Assembly (NCBI GenBank): GCA_021397835.1
Contig: JAJFZO010000256.1
Coordinates: forward strand, 3,084,501-3,148,500
Source: Moringa oleifera
Taxonomy: Eukaryota > Streptophyta > Magnoliopsida > Brassicales > Moringaceae
Reading direction: 5' to 3'
Length of the DNA: 64,000 bases
In this document: positions 46,791-59,352 of the stretch, in pieces
How the letters are laid out: each line of letters starts with the position of its first letter
Numbering within the stretch: the first letter of the stretch is position 1
Notes under the pieces: model-generated
Databases searched by the model: none
What the model was told of the DNA's origin: nothing
The model's input: only the letters and a program-made list of their open reading frames with translations
Made by a program: the position numbers and the translations under genes

Positions 46791-49038
46791 TTGTTGTCGT
46801 TCTTCTTTCATTTTTTTTCTTTTTAATTTTTTTGAAAAAAAAAACGTTGATTTTTGTATTTGTTAGCAGCGGTTAAGTGGGAAGGAAAAAAAGAAAAAAA
46901 AAAAAAGAGGGCAGAAAGAAAATAATTGCAAAAAAAGGGGGTTGGAAGGTGAATTTCCAGATTGGTACATAGAAGAGGATTGGAATTCTGTATGTAGTTT
47001 TATTTTTTGTATGTAAGAATTTTTGTGGAAAGTTTTAGAAAAGTTGCAAAGCAAAATGAAAACATAGAATTGTTTGCTGTTTTTATCACTTTCTTTCTGT
47101 TCTTCTTTTTTGTGCCTAAATCATTATAAGCAGCTTCCATCTTTTGGGCAAATGTATTTAAAAATTAAAATTTTGAATTTTAATTTTTTTAAAATAAATT
47201 ATAATTTTCAAAACATTTAAATAATTTTGTTTTATTAATTTAAATTAAAATAAAACTTATCAAAACAAAATTAAAAAATAAAGATATTTAAGTTGCAAAT
47301 CCTTGACAAAAGATTATATTCAACATTTTTCATAAATATAAAAGCATGTAAGGTATCACTATAAAAAATTAATTTTTATTATTCAAAATATTTTTAAAAA
47401 ATTTTATCATCAAAATCGTGAAAGTTTTATTTAAAAAATTGAAAGATAAAATTGAAATAAAATATAAAATTTATTTGAATTTTTTAAATAATAATATCAT
47501 TAAAGTTTTTAATTATTTTAAATTTTAATTTAATTTAAATAAAATCAATAAATTAAAATTTATTTGAATAGATTTTAAAAACATGAATTTAATTGAAAAA
47601 ATTTAAATTTTAAATAATTTATGTCTTAATTATTTTAAAAAAATTTAAATCGATTGTCAAATCATTTTTCAATTGATATTGGTTGATTTATGAGATTATA
47701 CCAGAAAAATAAAGATGTTCATTGATCCGATTTTTATTGATATTTTAAAATATTAATATTTATTAATTTAATAAAATTAATAATTATAATTTTATTTATT
47801 TATTTATTGAAAAATTCAACACCAATCAACAAAGGATTTTAATTCTATATCTCCAGTACAAAGCGTGCATGCAAGAGGTCCATAAATGAATAATAACACA
47901 CAGAACACAACACTACCAAATAAAAGGACCCACCAAAGAGAAAAGCAGAGCTGTGTGGCCTAAACACCCAGAAGATGATGTTGGACTCACATGGACAGTG
48001 CCCTTTATTCATTCCCCTTTAGTGTGTGATGGGCACTGCTCCTCACATGCCCAAGCCCAAATCTTTCACCAACAAATGGGTCTTTCACTTTGTCTTTGTA
48101 CCCTCTCAATTAGGGCACCTGGGTCCCAACCATTAATGCCTTCTCTTCCAACTTTTGTGTTGGAGTTTTGGGCACTGTTGCTTTGCCCATGTGCTTTCAG
48201 CTCATTAATGGAACCCCTTTATGCTTACCTCACATGGAGACCAACGGACACATTTGTTCATGCCCTGAAGTGTTTGGGTCTCATTTTGGTCATCTTCCTA
48301 AATTTTCTTTTCCTCCCAGAAAATTGGGAAGAAAAGAAGAGAAACTCTGTTTAACATTTTAGTTTTGTGTAAGGTTTTGCCCAACCCAATCCAGCTTAAT
48401 TGTTTCTCTAATTTTAATTAAATCAGTAATTTTTTTAACAAAATAAGATATTGACTTAAATTTCAAAAATTCCCTTCATCTAAGCACAATCAAAGAGATT
48501 CATTTGTATGTCTCAATCTTAACCCAAACTATTTTCAAATAGTATAAATTATATATATAATTCAGCTCTCCGGTACTAATTGTTCAGAATTATCTAAATC
48601 TAAATCAATCAATAAAAGTTTAGAACAAAAGTTCTTATGCAGTTCTTTAAATTACCAGATATGGACTTACCTGAATTGGGTCACCATTTGGGCTAAACAG
48701 GCCCGACCCGGTAACAATCATATATTATAATGTCTATAATAGCAAGAGAGTAAAGAAATTAACTTGCTTTTCCACCAATATACTTGTACCAAGGATGCAA
48801 CTCGGCATCACAATAGCCTCTTCATATGTAATTACCGAAGAACATGTCAAGCCATATGCATGGAGCACGAAGCAGCAAAGCTATAAACTTATGCACCCAG
48901 TTCAACTGTAAAACACTTATGTATAAGCCTCCATATGGCTATTTGATCTATTCTCTATGGGGGAAAGGGGATCAGGAGAAACAGGCAGGCAGACTTGCCA
49001 GAAGAAACTCATTAGGGTTTTGCTTTCCTGTACGATAT
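46791..49038. other. Intergenic between the U-box gene and the bHLH gene
   Basis: 46.8-47.1 kb is the probable 3' UTR of the U-box gene, with T- and A-runs. 47.15-47.85 kb is AT-rich with nothing recognised. 47.88-48.36 kb is a GC-richer unique segment with three copies of the 8-mer GGGCACTG or its complement and an unrecognised 133-codon open frame (47953-48354, +). 48.4-49.0 kb is AT-rich and ends in the 3' UTR of the bHLH gene. Confidence 0.5.
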
Positions 49039-51926
49039 TCAAGAAGAAACCAACATCGATATCTCTGCTACAGCTTGCTTGTATATTTCTTCCACCGGAA
49101 AGATCATCCGTGCCCACTGACCACCAGCTGCATTTGCCTGTTCGACAAACCCAACACAGGATTCAAGGTACTAATCAGTTTTCAAAGAGAATACAGTACA
49201 ATATTCTTACTACAACACTGTAGAACATGAGATTTTCTTTGGTTCTCCTCCTGTATATGGCTGAAAAGAGGGCAGAGGACAAAAGTTCATAGAGGAGGCA
49301 AGATGGTTGTCCCCTCTACTGATTCAACCCTATGTTCCGAGGTCTTCATCAACATGTTTCACAGTCTTGATACTCAAAGTTATCGGTAATATCATATGAA
49401 AATTTACCCAAGGAGAGAATGTTGTAAACAGAAACACTAATTCATGAACTTAGGGTTTCATGGGTTAACAGTCTATCTAGTGGTCAAAGAGAGAGAGAGA
49501 GATTTCTACTTGTGGGTTTTGATCCTATTTCAAAACCGAACTATATGATGAATAATGCACACTTAAGACTACAGTACAAGCGGCTGTTTTTTTTTTTTTT
49601 TTTGAAATGTAGAACATGAACTAAAATAAAGGTTTTGTCCTTCGATTCTTCTGCTCTATATGGTGACGAAGAAGGAAGAAATGTAAAATTAAGTTTCATA
49701 GAGGAGCTGGAGTCATCCCTTCTATAAGATCAAGCCCTTAGTTAGGAGGTCTTTGACAACATTTTAGGAGGTTCTCAAGTCGTATTGATCAAAGATATTA
49801 AAGACAAGAGATGAGAAATTTCTGACCAAATTAAGAGTTGTGTGACCAAAGCACTAAATCATGAACTTAGGGTTTCATCAGATTTTTCTGAATGCAATCT
49901 ATTTAGTGAAACAGACTTTGTCTACTTGTGCATTTTGATCCTATTTCATCAATACCGAACAGTCATGAATCCACAAATCAACAATGAAACCACAAATTTT
50001 AGCCCTAACAATTGATTTGGTCAAAACTGCACTAAATCAATAATGTAAAGATCTCTCTCTAATAGCCAGCTGCAACCTTTTTAATTGCAAGTATTGCAAG
50101 TGACAAAAGGTCAATTTCACGATGGTGAAGCTTCTTCTACTAAAGCCCTTTATGTTATAGTCATCCACCACTTATTCGGTTCCACAACTAAAAATTTAAT
50201 GCAAGAGCTATCAGGGTAAAGCCGATGAACCCTAGCTAGTAAAAGGAGAATAACTTACCCTTGTTTGAATCAAGTACCTCCGGCAGTTAGATTCCGAGGA
50301 AACCTGAGCAGATATTATCTCTATCCTATACTTCTCCAGCACCCAGCATATGTTGGTGAAGAGCCCTTGCTTTTTCTGCGAGCATATGCTAATGTGAGCT
50401 TCATCACCACAGATGTTTAGTACCACGTTGTCAGAAGCCCATGTCTGAAAGCCTACAGGTTGCAAAGGCACTGAAAATGGGTATGAAGAAACAGCTGGTG
50501 CACACATGGCTGCAGCCTGCAGGTTACTTGAAGATCCCTGATTAGCTAAGAATATTGCTTCCCTTGGATTCAGGGCCAGCTTCTGTGTAGTCATGACACA
50601 TGGTGCATAGCCTAAGCCTGCAGGAACTTGGAGCCTTTCTTGCTTTTGCTTTTCTAGCTGTTGGAGGGTCTTCTCTAGGGTTTTGATGGAGTTAACTGCC
50701 TCTTCAACTATGGAGCTCTTGTCAGCCTGTACATGTACCCAAAAATGCTATGTGCTTACATACATTGTTCCTCAATGTTAATTCCCTAATTGCACCAGTT
50801 TAAGTAATCCAGTGGAGTTTAAGCTTCTAACCCAATCTAGATACACAAAATCAGAAACTTTCTACACTCTCTTTTAATACCCTCATTAGGGCTAATGAGT
50901 CCTAAAATCATGATCTGATAATCAACAACACTCCAAAGTGTGCAATCTAAGACAGATTGCATCTTGGGTCTAATCAGAAATCAATCAAAAGCACCAAATT
51001 TCCTTTTTTTTTTTTTCTTTTTCTGATTTTCTGGTGAGAAACTAGCATTGTTTCACTAATCAGGAAACAAGAAGCTCAAGAAAACTGCAGCTAACCATGA
51101 CGGAAGGGAAATGGATTCACATCTCTATGGCTACTTACGATTGGTCTTCAGATTTTGGGTAAATTATTAGGACACCCACATGCAAATGCCTTTGAAAAGA
51201 AACAAAGGAGAGATGGGCTCTTCTTTGACGGACACTTAACACCAATAAGCAGTGTACATGTCATGTTGAAGAATTTGTGCAGAAAAAGCTTAATATCCAT
51301 GAGGATTTATGTCTTGTGATCCCAAAACGGAGAAAAGAGACAAATCAAGAAAATAATCCAGGCCCCTGAAGGAATGAGAAGAAAAAGGCATATACATCTT
51401 TTTTCTCATCATCACCAGAGAGGGAAAACAGCATGCAAACGGGCATTTCTCTCATCAACCGCTTATCCTTCAACAAACTGACGTGTGAGGGATTTTCAGA
51501 CAGGAAAAGAGATAAAAGAAATTGGGTAATTGAAAAAAGTGAAAAAACAATGAAGAAAAAGAAGAAGCTCCGTCTTCTTATTACCTTAGGAGGAAGCTGA
51601 GGAAGCAAAGCATGAAGGTCACTAAACATGCTCTTCATCTTCTTCCTCCTCTCTCTCTCTGACCGTATATGTGCCAGACGGGCTGCAGATTGATCTCTAC
51701 CAGCTTTCCCTTCTTTAACATCACCGTCTGGCTTAACATTCTCCCCTGGCTGGTCGTCGCTTAACGCCGTCGGGCCGCTGGCTAGTGGCTCAGCCTCCAT
51801 TGGTTCTTTCTGCATCTCGCTGTTCAAGGTCCGGCCAGCTCCGCCACCTGAATTGTCTGAATCCAATAAACCCCAAAAATCGTTCTCCCATGACAGACCT
51901 TCGAAGAAGTCTCCTTCTGCACTCAT
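49039..51926 (-). CDS. bHLH transcription factor, bHLH95/ZHOUPI type (3 coding exons)
   Basis: Minus-strand coding exons 51926-51585, 50726-50259 and 49137-49039 join in phase 0 to 302 residues. The bHLH domain spans about 84-145. Its basic region is [20 protein letters not shown], with the His/Glu/Arg pattern that contacts an E-box. Helix 2 is [22 protein letters not shown]-terminal ACT-like region lies at about 215-270 ([19 protein letters not shown]), and [14 protein letters not shown] closes the protein. In Arabidopsis ZHOUPI/RGE1 is endosperm-specific and drives endosperm breakdown and embryo cuticle formation with ICE1. An AG at 51961-51962, before the coding exon, suggests a further 5' leader exon, so a start upstream of 51926 is possible. 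The U-box neighbour matches the recalled Arabidopsis order At1g49770/At1g49780. Confidence 0.88.
49222..49970 (-). repeat. Diverged tandem duplication in bHLH intron 2
   Basis: Two direct copies lie at about 49222-49556 and 49608-49970, offset by about 390 bp. They share GTAGAACATGA at the start, TCATAGAGGAG, the block ATCATGAACTTAGGGTTTCAT (one end base varies), and TTTTGATCCTATTTCA. They are well diverged between these anchors, so the duplication is old. The function is unknown. Confidence 0.75.
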
Positions 51927-51979
51927 AGCTTGCTGTATATCTGTAAACAGAGGGTATGCGCTACAAGAAAAGAGAAACA

Positions 51980-52001
51980 GAATGAGAGAGAGAGAGAGAG
52001 A
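51980..52001 (+). repeat. (GA)n microsatellite upstream of the bHLH coding exon
   Basis: AGAGAGAGAGAGAG lies just 5' of the acceptor for the first coding exon. On the sense strand it gives a CT-rich polypyrimidine tract. It may be part of that acceptor or of a promoter CT element. Confidence 0.7.
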
Positions 52002-53553
52002 GCCCAAATACAATCATAAGGAACTGCCAGTTACAGGGCATCAAAAACAATAACGTATAGTTTAGTATGGAAGGCTAAGGCAGCAAAGGCCTGAGGGCAA
52101 GCTGCAAAGATTTCTTTTCTCCGTTGCAGGGTCCCACCGGAATGATGATAAGCCAATTAATTAAATAATTATTAGAAAATTTCTTTTTCTTTTATTTTTG
52201 AAAAAAAATAATAAAAAATTATGGATAGCTCTTAATATGTGCATGTCTAGTAAAATAAGGCAAAAAAATCTATATATGTTATTATAGCAGATGTATTCTA
52301 AGGCGTAAAAGGTAATTGTAATATAGAGATGACTATGGTTTAGATTTGTTTTGGTTTTAGGCTTGAACCGCCGGCTAGATGGAGAGAGGGAAAAACTCGA
52401 AACATAAATATTGAAGTTTTGATTTTAGTTAAAGTTCATAGTCTCACGATTCAAGAATCAATCCAAATCAGTTTATTATTGATTTAGAATTGGCTTTAGT
52501 AACATATTTTTATATTTTTTAAAATTAAAAATTACAGTGAATTAAATAATTATTAATTAAAATATATTTTAATTAATTAAATTAAATGAATATGTATTTA
52601 ATCATATTGAATTTAAGTGATAATTTGATATTTAAAAATTTATATTACAGTCTATTATAAAAAAATCTAAAAATAGTGATAGAAATTAACAAGAAATAAA
52701 ATCAATTACTAGATAATGACAGATTAGCGATAAAATTGTTACAAAGTAAAAATTTAATGCAATAATCGATTTTATGATGAAATTGTGATAAATAAAAATT
52801 TTATCATTAAATTTAATTTTAAAGTAAAATATATTATCTTTTAATTATTTTAATGACTGATTAATGACCAAATTACTGTTAGTCTTTACAAAACAAAAAT
52901 GCGACCTAGTGATCACTATGAATTGATCGTTAAGCGTTTAATGTATTATAGCCTAATGACTAAGCAAGCATCAGTCGCTAAGGCTAAGGCTACCACAGGC
53001 AGCCTCTACTGCATCGCAAGCAGTTTGGCAGCCAGCAAGCTAGCAACCCATGATGTTAGTCGCTAAACCAGCAAGTTGGCTATTGACATCGTTGGTCGCT
53101 AAAATTGGCCGCACAACTAGCATGCTAGCAATCGTGACCCGCCAGTTACTAGGTTCCTTTAAAGCTAAGGCTTTTGCCCTAGTTTTCTTCCTTTTCGCTT
53201 GACCATGGCTCCTCTTCCCCCCATTCCCCTTCCAATTCTATCTGCAACTTTCCCTCTCTTTATCACTCTCTCCCCTTTTAGCTTCTCTTCATCATTTTGT
53301 CTTCTATTTACTTCATGTGAATGGTTATATCTTCTCTTTCTCACTAAGAATCTACTGGATTTATAGGTGATTTTTGATAATTTTAGTTAATGGTATTGAT
53401 GATTGATAGATTTTATGCACAAATATTATACTTAAATTTAGTAATTGTATTAGTTAGATGTTAATTCAATTTTGTAGTTGTTAATTTTATTTGAAGAATT
53501 CAAGGTATACGTATAATTATTTACCATACTTATGAACCATTATTTTGCTACAG

Positions 53554-53658
53554 AAATATTTCGAATGGGACAAGGCATTTGATGGTGTAGTGAAGACTAC
53601 ATGGGAAGCTCAAGTTGCACACCAATGTGCTGACTTGATATATGCCTATTGTCATAAG
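53554..53658 (+). pseudogene. Transposase-like exon remnant (En/Spm-associated)
   Basis: A 35-codon open segment is bounded by a good acceptor (GCTACAG) and donor (GTAATA). It encodes FEWDKAFDGVVKTTWEAQ followed by VAHQCADLIYAYCHK. The pattern of an aromatic-acidic FxWD start and a helical W-E repeat resembles the plant transposase domain carried by En/Spm (Ptta) elements. No other exons of it were found. It lies within 400 bp of a CACTA terminus, so a decayed element is the simplest reading. Confidence 0.4.
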
Positions 53659-54018
53659 GTAATAAATAAGCTTCAATTTTTCTCAGATACTATATAAGAG
53701 CAGTGGTAGATGGAATGAAACCACTTAAGTGTGAGACCATGATTAATGTCAACATTATCAAATGTCACAACTTCATCTTATCTATATTTTCTAACAAGTG
53801 AGTCAACGAAGTGGTCATTATGGTGCAAATGATATGTAAAATGATATGAAACCATTTGCACTCCTATAAAAAAAAACAAATAAACACAGTTAGTTTCAAA
53901 CATATCACATTAAAGAATTAATTGTTAAATCTAACTACTATCCTTAATACATTGACACATTAACAAACCTTAGCGTATCTAAACAAATGAAACCCCTTAA
54001 ATTAAAATGATAAATATG

Positions 54019-54354
54019 CACTACAAGAAAACAAATCTTTTATGATGGTCAAAAAACTGTCATTATAAGTAATGTTATAGAAACTTTTGCTTTGGCTAAA
54101 TGGCAATGACATTTATCAATCTTTTCAAGAGAGATTAGGTTCGAGTCTCCATCACAAACCTTTTTTTTTAATTACAGATTTTTATGACAGTCCCTCAGAA
54201 CCGTCATATATACTATGTTTTTTATGATGGTCTCTTAGGACCGTCATGTATGTTACATTTTTTATTTTCAGACCGTTATGTATTCAATTTTTTAATGACG
54301 TTCATAAAAGACCGTCATAAAATACTGTCATTAAAAATAATTTTTCTTGTAGTG
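54019..54354. mobile_element. Non-autonomous CACTA (En/Spm) element
   Basis: The 336-bp element starts CACTACAAGAAAA and ends TTTTCTTGTAGTG, a perfect 13-bp terminal inverted repeat of the CACTA class. Subterminal sequence repeats GACCGTCAT and its complement in both orientations. The flanking trinucleotides are ATG and ATA, so a 3-bp target duplication is preserved at two of three positions. There is no coding capacity. Internal Pol III-like boxes are noted separately. Confidence 0.88.
54093..54171 (+). repeat. tRNA-like A/B boxes inside the CACTA element (possible SINE)
   Basis: TGGCTAAATGG at 54093-54103 fits the Pol III A-box. GGTTCGAGTCTCC at 54138-54150 fits the B-box, with tRNA-like spacing. 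A T9 run at 54163-54171 follows, as in Au-type SINEs that end in T. A target-site duplication was not identified. Confidence 0.45.
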
Positions 54355-57300
54355 ATACAAAATGAAATTTAAGTCCAAATTAAACAAATTTTAACTTAGT
54401 TATGTTCTCTGTGCACTATAAAACCAACTTGTTCAACACCTTAAAACCATGTAACTCAAATAATCTTACCCATTATGTTGAGTCCACCTCTAATAAATTG
54501 TTATAAATTAATGAAAAAAGACAATACATGCAAGATTGAACTCCAGACAAATATGTGATTTGGGCGACTACAATGAATTTTTAGAAGAAAAAAACCCAAA
54601 CTCGTGCATTGTTAAGCATCAACAAGTACATTTTTGTTGAAAATGGCATACTTGAGATTCAATCTTTGAATATGGAGCTAAACAAGAGGTACCACATGCC
54701 CAAAGTTGTCAACAATCAATAAATTAACATAGAGAAGCTCTTCGAAGTTTGATATGTGAAAGTGTGTAAGTGAGAATGATCAATTCTATGTTAAACATAT
54801 TAAGATATTTTCATTTTGGGCCAAGCAAATAAAATGCATAAGGGAAATGTCATTTTAGATATGTAATATTATGAACGATTCATCTATTCTTTGATTGTTA
54901 AGACTGATGATTTTGTCAACTCGAGATTTTATGTGTAATTTTGGTCATATTGAGGGCTATAGTATCATTTTTTGAACATCGAGATTTAATTTTTCACGTG
55001 GGTTAAACATAAGAGTTTACAAGGTCTTTGTTTTAAATTAAATATATAATTAAAAATAAATAATATAAATTAAACTTGATATTTAAGTTTTATCATTATT
55101 TTTTTACAATTTTTTTAAGTCGAATAAATATTCTATAAAAATATAAAAAATAATATAGAATAACTATTATGTTTAGTTCATTAAAATGAAATAGAACAAG
55201 AACTGATATTAATATTATATGCATTTGGTTAATCAAAAAATGATATAGAAAAGTGATTGGAATAAATCTAAAAGATTATCATATTTTTTAATTAAATAAA
55301 TTATAATTTAATTAATATTTTTATAATAAAATTTTTATTGAAATAATGTTAATTAATAAATATATTTTAATTATAATGTATTATAAAAATATTATTATTT
55401 TAATAATTATTTTTTAAAAAAATATTAGTATTTTAAAAATAATTATTAATATCGACTAAAATTTTAAAAATGGTAACATATTATAAAAGTAACGCCATTA
55501 TTGATTAATGTTTTGTAATTTGTTATAATTATTTTGGTCAGTAATTTAATAAGTTTTTGAAGAACATGCTGAGATAAAAATGTTATAATTATTTATTATT
55601 ATTAAAAAATAGTCGATTCACTTTAAAATTGCTAGTCTAAATATTTAAAAAATAAAAATTCATAAAAAAATAGATTTCGAATAAAAATAAATCAAATATA
55701 AAAAATGATCTCGTTCAAAATAAGAGAGGAATAAAATTTTTATTATCATAAACTAAACTTTTTATTATGTTCAAAGAATCAAGGTTCATGTAATTCTCAT
55801 ACATGTCTACTTAATTTTTTTTAAAATAAAAATAAATGAATTTGAATTGAAAGTTTGAAGCTGTCGTTCAAGTTATAAACCATTCCTTCAAAACACCAAT
55901 CTTGAATTTGATTGTCATGGACAGTTTTGATTTAATCTAAAAACTAATGTTGTGATTTGAATCATCGATCTCAACTGAACGGTGATCACATTTAATAATA
56001 ACATAAAAAATTAATATTATTTTATAAAATAAAAAATTAAAATATAACTTTAATTAAAAATAAGTTGGTCTAAAAAAATATTTTTAATCAAATAAATAAA
56101 AAAATTCAAGAGCGAGAGGACTGAAAACCCAAGTCCAACCGAATGATTGGATTAAATAAAAAATATTTTTTAATGAGAGAGCATAAGGAAAGAGTATTTA
56201 GAAAAAAAAAAAAGTCCAAAACTTATATCAAATTTGGACAACCAAAATATGAGATGTGATATGAAAATAAGATAACATTGAGTTGGCCTAATGTTGTGAT
56301 ATCAAATATTTTTTAACATGAAAATATAATTAAGAAATGCATAATTTCATACTGAGATGTCTTCCAGTGACAATTGTGCTACCTATGTGAGTTGACCTAG
56401 CACAGATTGAGTTTTGCATGCTTACAAGAAATACATAATTAGAGAACGAATTAAAAGTTTTTTTAATTGATTTAAATTATTTTTTGAAAAACATTTAAAT
56501 GAATATTAAGTAAAAACTTCAACTTTATCTTGATTTTAATTTAAATATGGGCATATATATTTGATCAAGTTTACATTTAAAGTGTTAATTTGAATCAATT
56601 TGAATTTTATTTAAAAAAAATTAAGGTATATAATTAGAGATTATATAATAAATTTTAATTTAAAATTTTTTATGAAAATAAAGAAATATTTGAGCTACAA
56701 TCACAAGAAAATTAAAATTTTTTTAATACAAAAAATATGTATATATATTTTAATTTTATACAATTAAATATTTGAACTTAAAACAAAATATTAAATTTAT
56801 TTGAGTTATATTTTTTAAGTATTTTAATAATAAAAATATCATTAATTTTTTATATTTGTTTGGGCCAAAGATCCAACATAAATCAATTGAAATTTTTGGG
56901 AGCAAAATTGATAGAATTGAAATTGACAAGTTTTGAATTGAAAGTTCAGCAAAATTCAATGTTTTTTTTTAATATTTATTCAAAACATTAATATATTAAA
57001 ATTTTAAAAAAGAAATAATTAAAATATATTTTCATAATTTTTATATTAATATCATAAATTAAAAAATATTTTGTTTTTAAAAAAAATATTATAAAAGTTA
57101 AATAAAAAATAAAAGGTTAACTATACTAAAAGAATTTATAATTTAAATTCAATATTAAATTGAGATTTAAATAAAAAAAATTATATGAAATTAGTACTCA
57201 CATAACGTGCAGTTTATAACGTAAAACCTTCGTCAATAAAATCCGTTAAAATTAACTATATGATAAATTCACCTGATACGTGTACCCTTGTTAAGTGTGC

Positions 57301-59269
57301 AATTACATTAAACACTCTTTCATTAATTATTGTAAAATGAAGAAGAATTGCTAATAAATCAATTTATGAAATTTCTCTCTTCATCCATCAAATTTAAGCA
57401 TCGATTATTGCTAAAACCCGAGATTCAAGTACGCATTTTTTAACACCTTCACTTTGTTATTTTTTTCTGCATCAATTGAGTAAAATAACTGCAAATTCGT
57501 ATCAATTAAATAACGAGAAAAAAAATTTATTTTTTAAGGTTTCAAAATTGAAAAATTTTGCTTTTCAAAATCCATCATTTTGAATCTGATGCATACAATT
57601 TCAATATAAAAAGCTAAAGAAAAGAAAATTCACAACTTGTAGTTGTGAGTCGCTAGTGGGTTGAGGAAAGACTAAACTCATTTCGTCTAGGAAGGATTAA
57701 TTGCAAAACCCACTAATAATGAATTTGAATTACAGGATGGATCATAGGATTATGTGTGATCTTTCGTGTCTCCACCATAATGCCCAGGTTAAAACATTAA
57801 ATGATATTAATTAGCAAAAAAAGCAAGAAATGAAGTAACTCAACCTCGAGAGTGGAAAGGATTCTAGCTAGACTTTGGAAGTCGGTGATTATGCTGGAAA
57901 AAGGTATTCTCGTGAAGTTCAATTGGAGTGTGAGTGACTACGGGTAATAAGGGATTTGAAAAAATAAGAGACACGTGGCTATGTTTAAACACGTAATGAG
58001 GGAGTTGTGGAGTTAATTCTAACGAGTTTCATTGATGAAAGTCTCGTATTGCAAATTACACGTGATATAAGTCCTAATTTGATGCAATTTTTTTATGTAA
58101 GTTTCAATTTGATACTGTAATTAAAATGTAATTCCTCTGATATAATTAATCCAAAAAAGTAAGAATAATTGAATAATTTACAAATTATAAATCAAACTCG
58201 TTTGTGACTCGACTAGGTAAGATTTAACCCAACTAATTCAATAATTAGAATAGACTAAAATTATATATAAATTGAGCCGTGAGTATTAAATTTTAATTTA
58301 AGTTACTCTATAGATCAATTACACAAGTTAAATAAATCATATATCGAATGAAACATAATTAGCTTGTTAAATTTAAAATTAAATTTTATATAACAAATTT
58401 CATAGGCATAAAAATTTTACCAATCAAAAGAATAAATAATATAATTCATCAATATTTTTATTGTTTTTATCTAAAATTAATATATGTATAAAATGTGTAA
58501 AATCATATATTCTTAAAAAATTTATTTTAAACAAATCTAATTTCATTTAACATATTTATTTTTTAATTCAAAATATTTATATAATATTAAATTTTTATTA
58601 ATATTATTTATTTTATATATTATAATTTATTTTATAATTATATTAAAAATATACAAAATATTTTAATTTTATTAATTTTTAAAATTAATTTATTAATTTA
58701 TTATATTTATTTTTGGGGTAAATATTCAAAAAAACCTTAAAGTATACCCCGAGTTATAATTTAAAATTATATTATTCAAAAAATGACATAACAAATCTTA
58801 ATTTTTTATTAATTATCAAAATAAACCTTTATGCATAATGAGATAAAAATCAACGTGAGAGATAAAATTATCTTCTCCTCGTCTCCCTTCAAATCAAACA
58901 AAAATCTGAACCTTTTTCTTCACTTTGACTTCTCTCTGGGCAAGAACCAAACTCTAAAAAAATTTCTCCACATGTCTTTGACTTTCCCCTTCCTTTCTCT
59001 GCTCTTCCCTCCTCTACCTTCTTTGTTCTTGTTTAAAGATTAATAGAAATGTTCTAAGAACAAAGCTAAGCATGACCTCACATGCAATTTTTCTCTTTTT
59101 AAGATTTTTTTTTTTTTTAGGGGGAGCAAAGCAATCAAAGAAGGAATCAAACTAAATGATTTTTCTAAAATGATTAGTCCTAACCATTACTCTTTGTGAT
59201 GCAGTGGAACTATGACAATTAAAATCTTTAGATAAGTTCAGAACTACCATGATCATTGGGGATGACAAA

Positions 59270-59352
59270 GGTAGCTCATCGTTATCAGATTAAATCATCC
59301 AGAGGTCAAGTGTACCCAAGTTCAAGTCGATCTCTCTTTTTTTTTTTGTTTA
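59270..59352 (+). repeat. Degenerate tRNA-like SINE candidate
   Basis: GGTAGCTCATCG at 59270-59281 and AGTTCAAGTCGA at about 59320-59331 resemble A- and B-boxes at tRNA spacing. T-rich sequence follows to about 59380. The match is weaker than at 54.1 kb. Confidence 0.25.

Noticed and set aside
48265..48278. 14-base match to the start of the miR395 mature sequence (CTGAAGTGTTTGGG)
   Set aside because: The match ends before the GGAACTC part. The expected complementary arm is not within about 150 bp; only a weak GAGACC/GGTCTC pairing was seen.
47953..48354. 133-codon plus-strand ORF between the U-box and bHLH genes
   Set aside because: No recognisable domain, no conserved start context, and no family resemblance; kept only as an island of interest.
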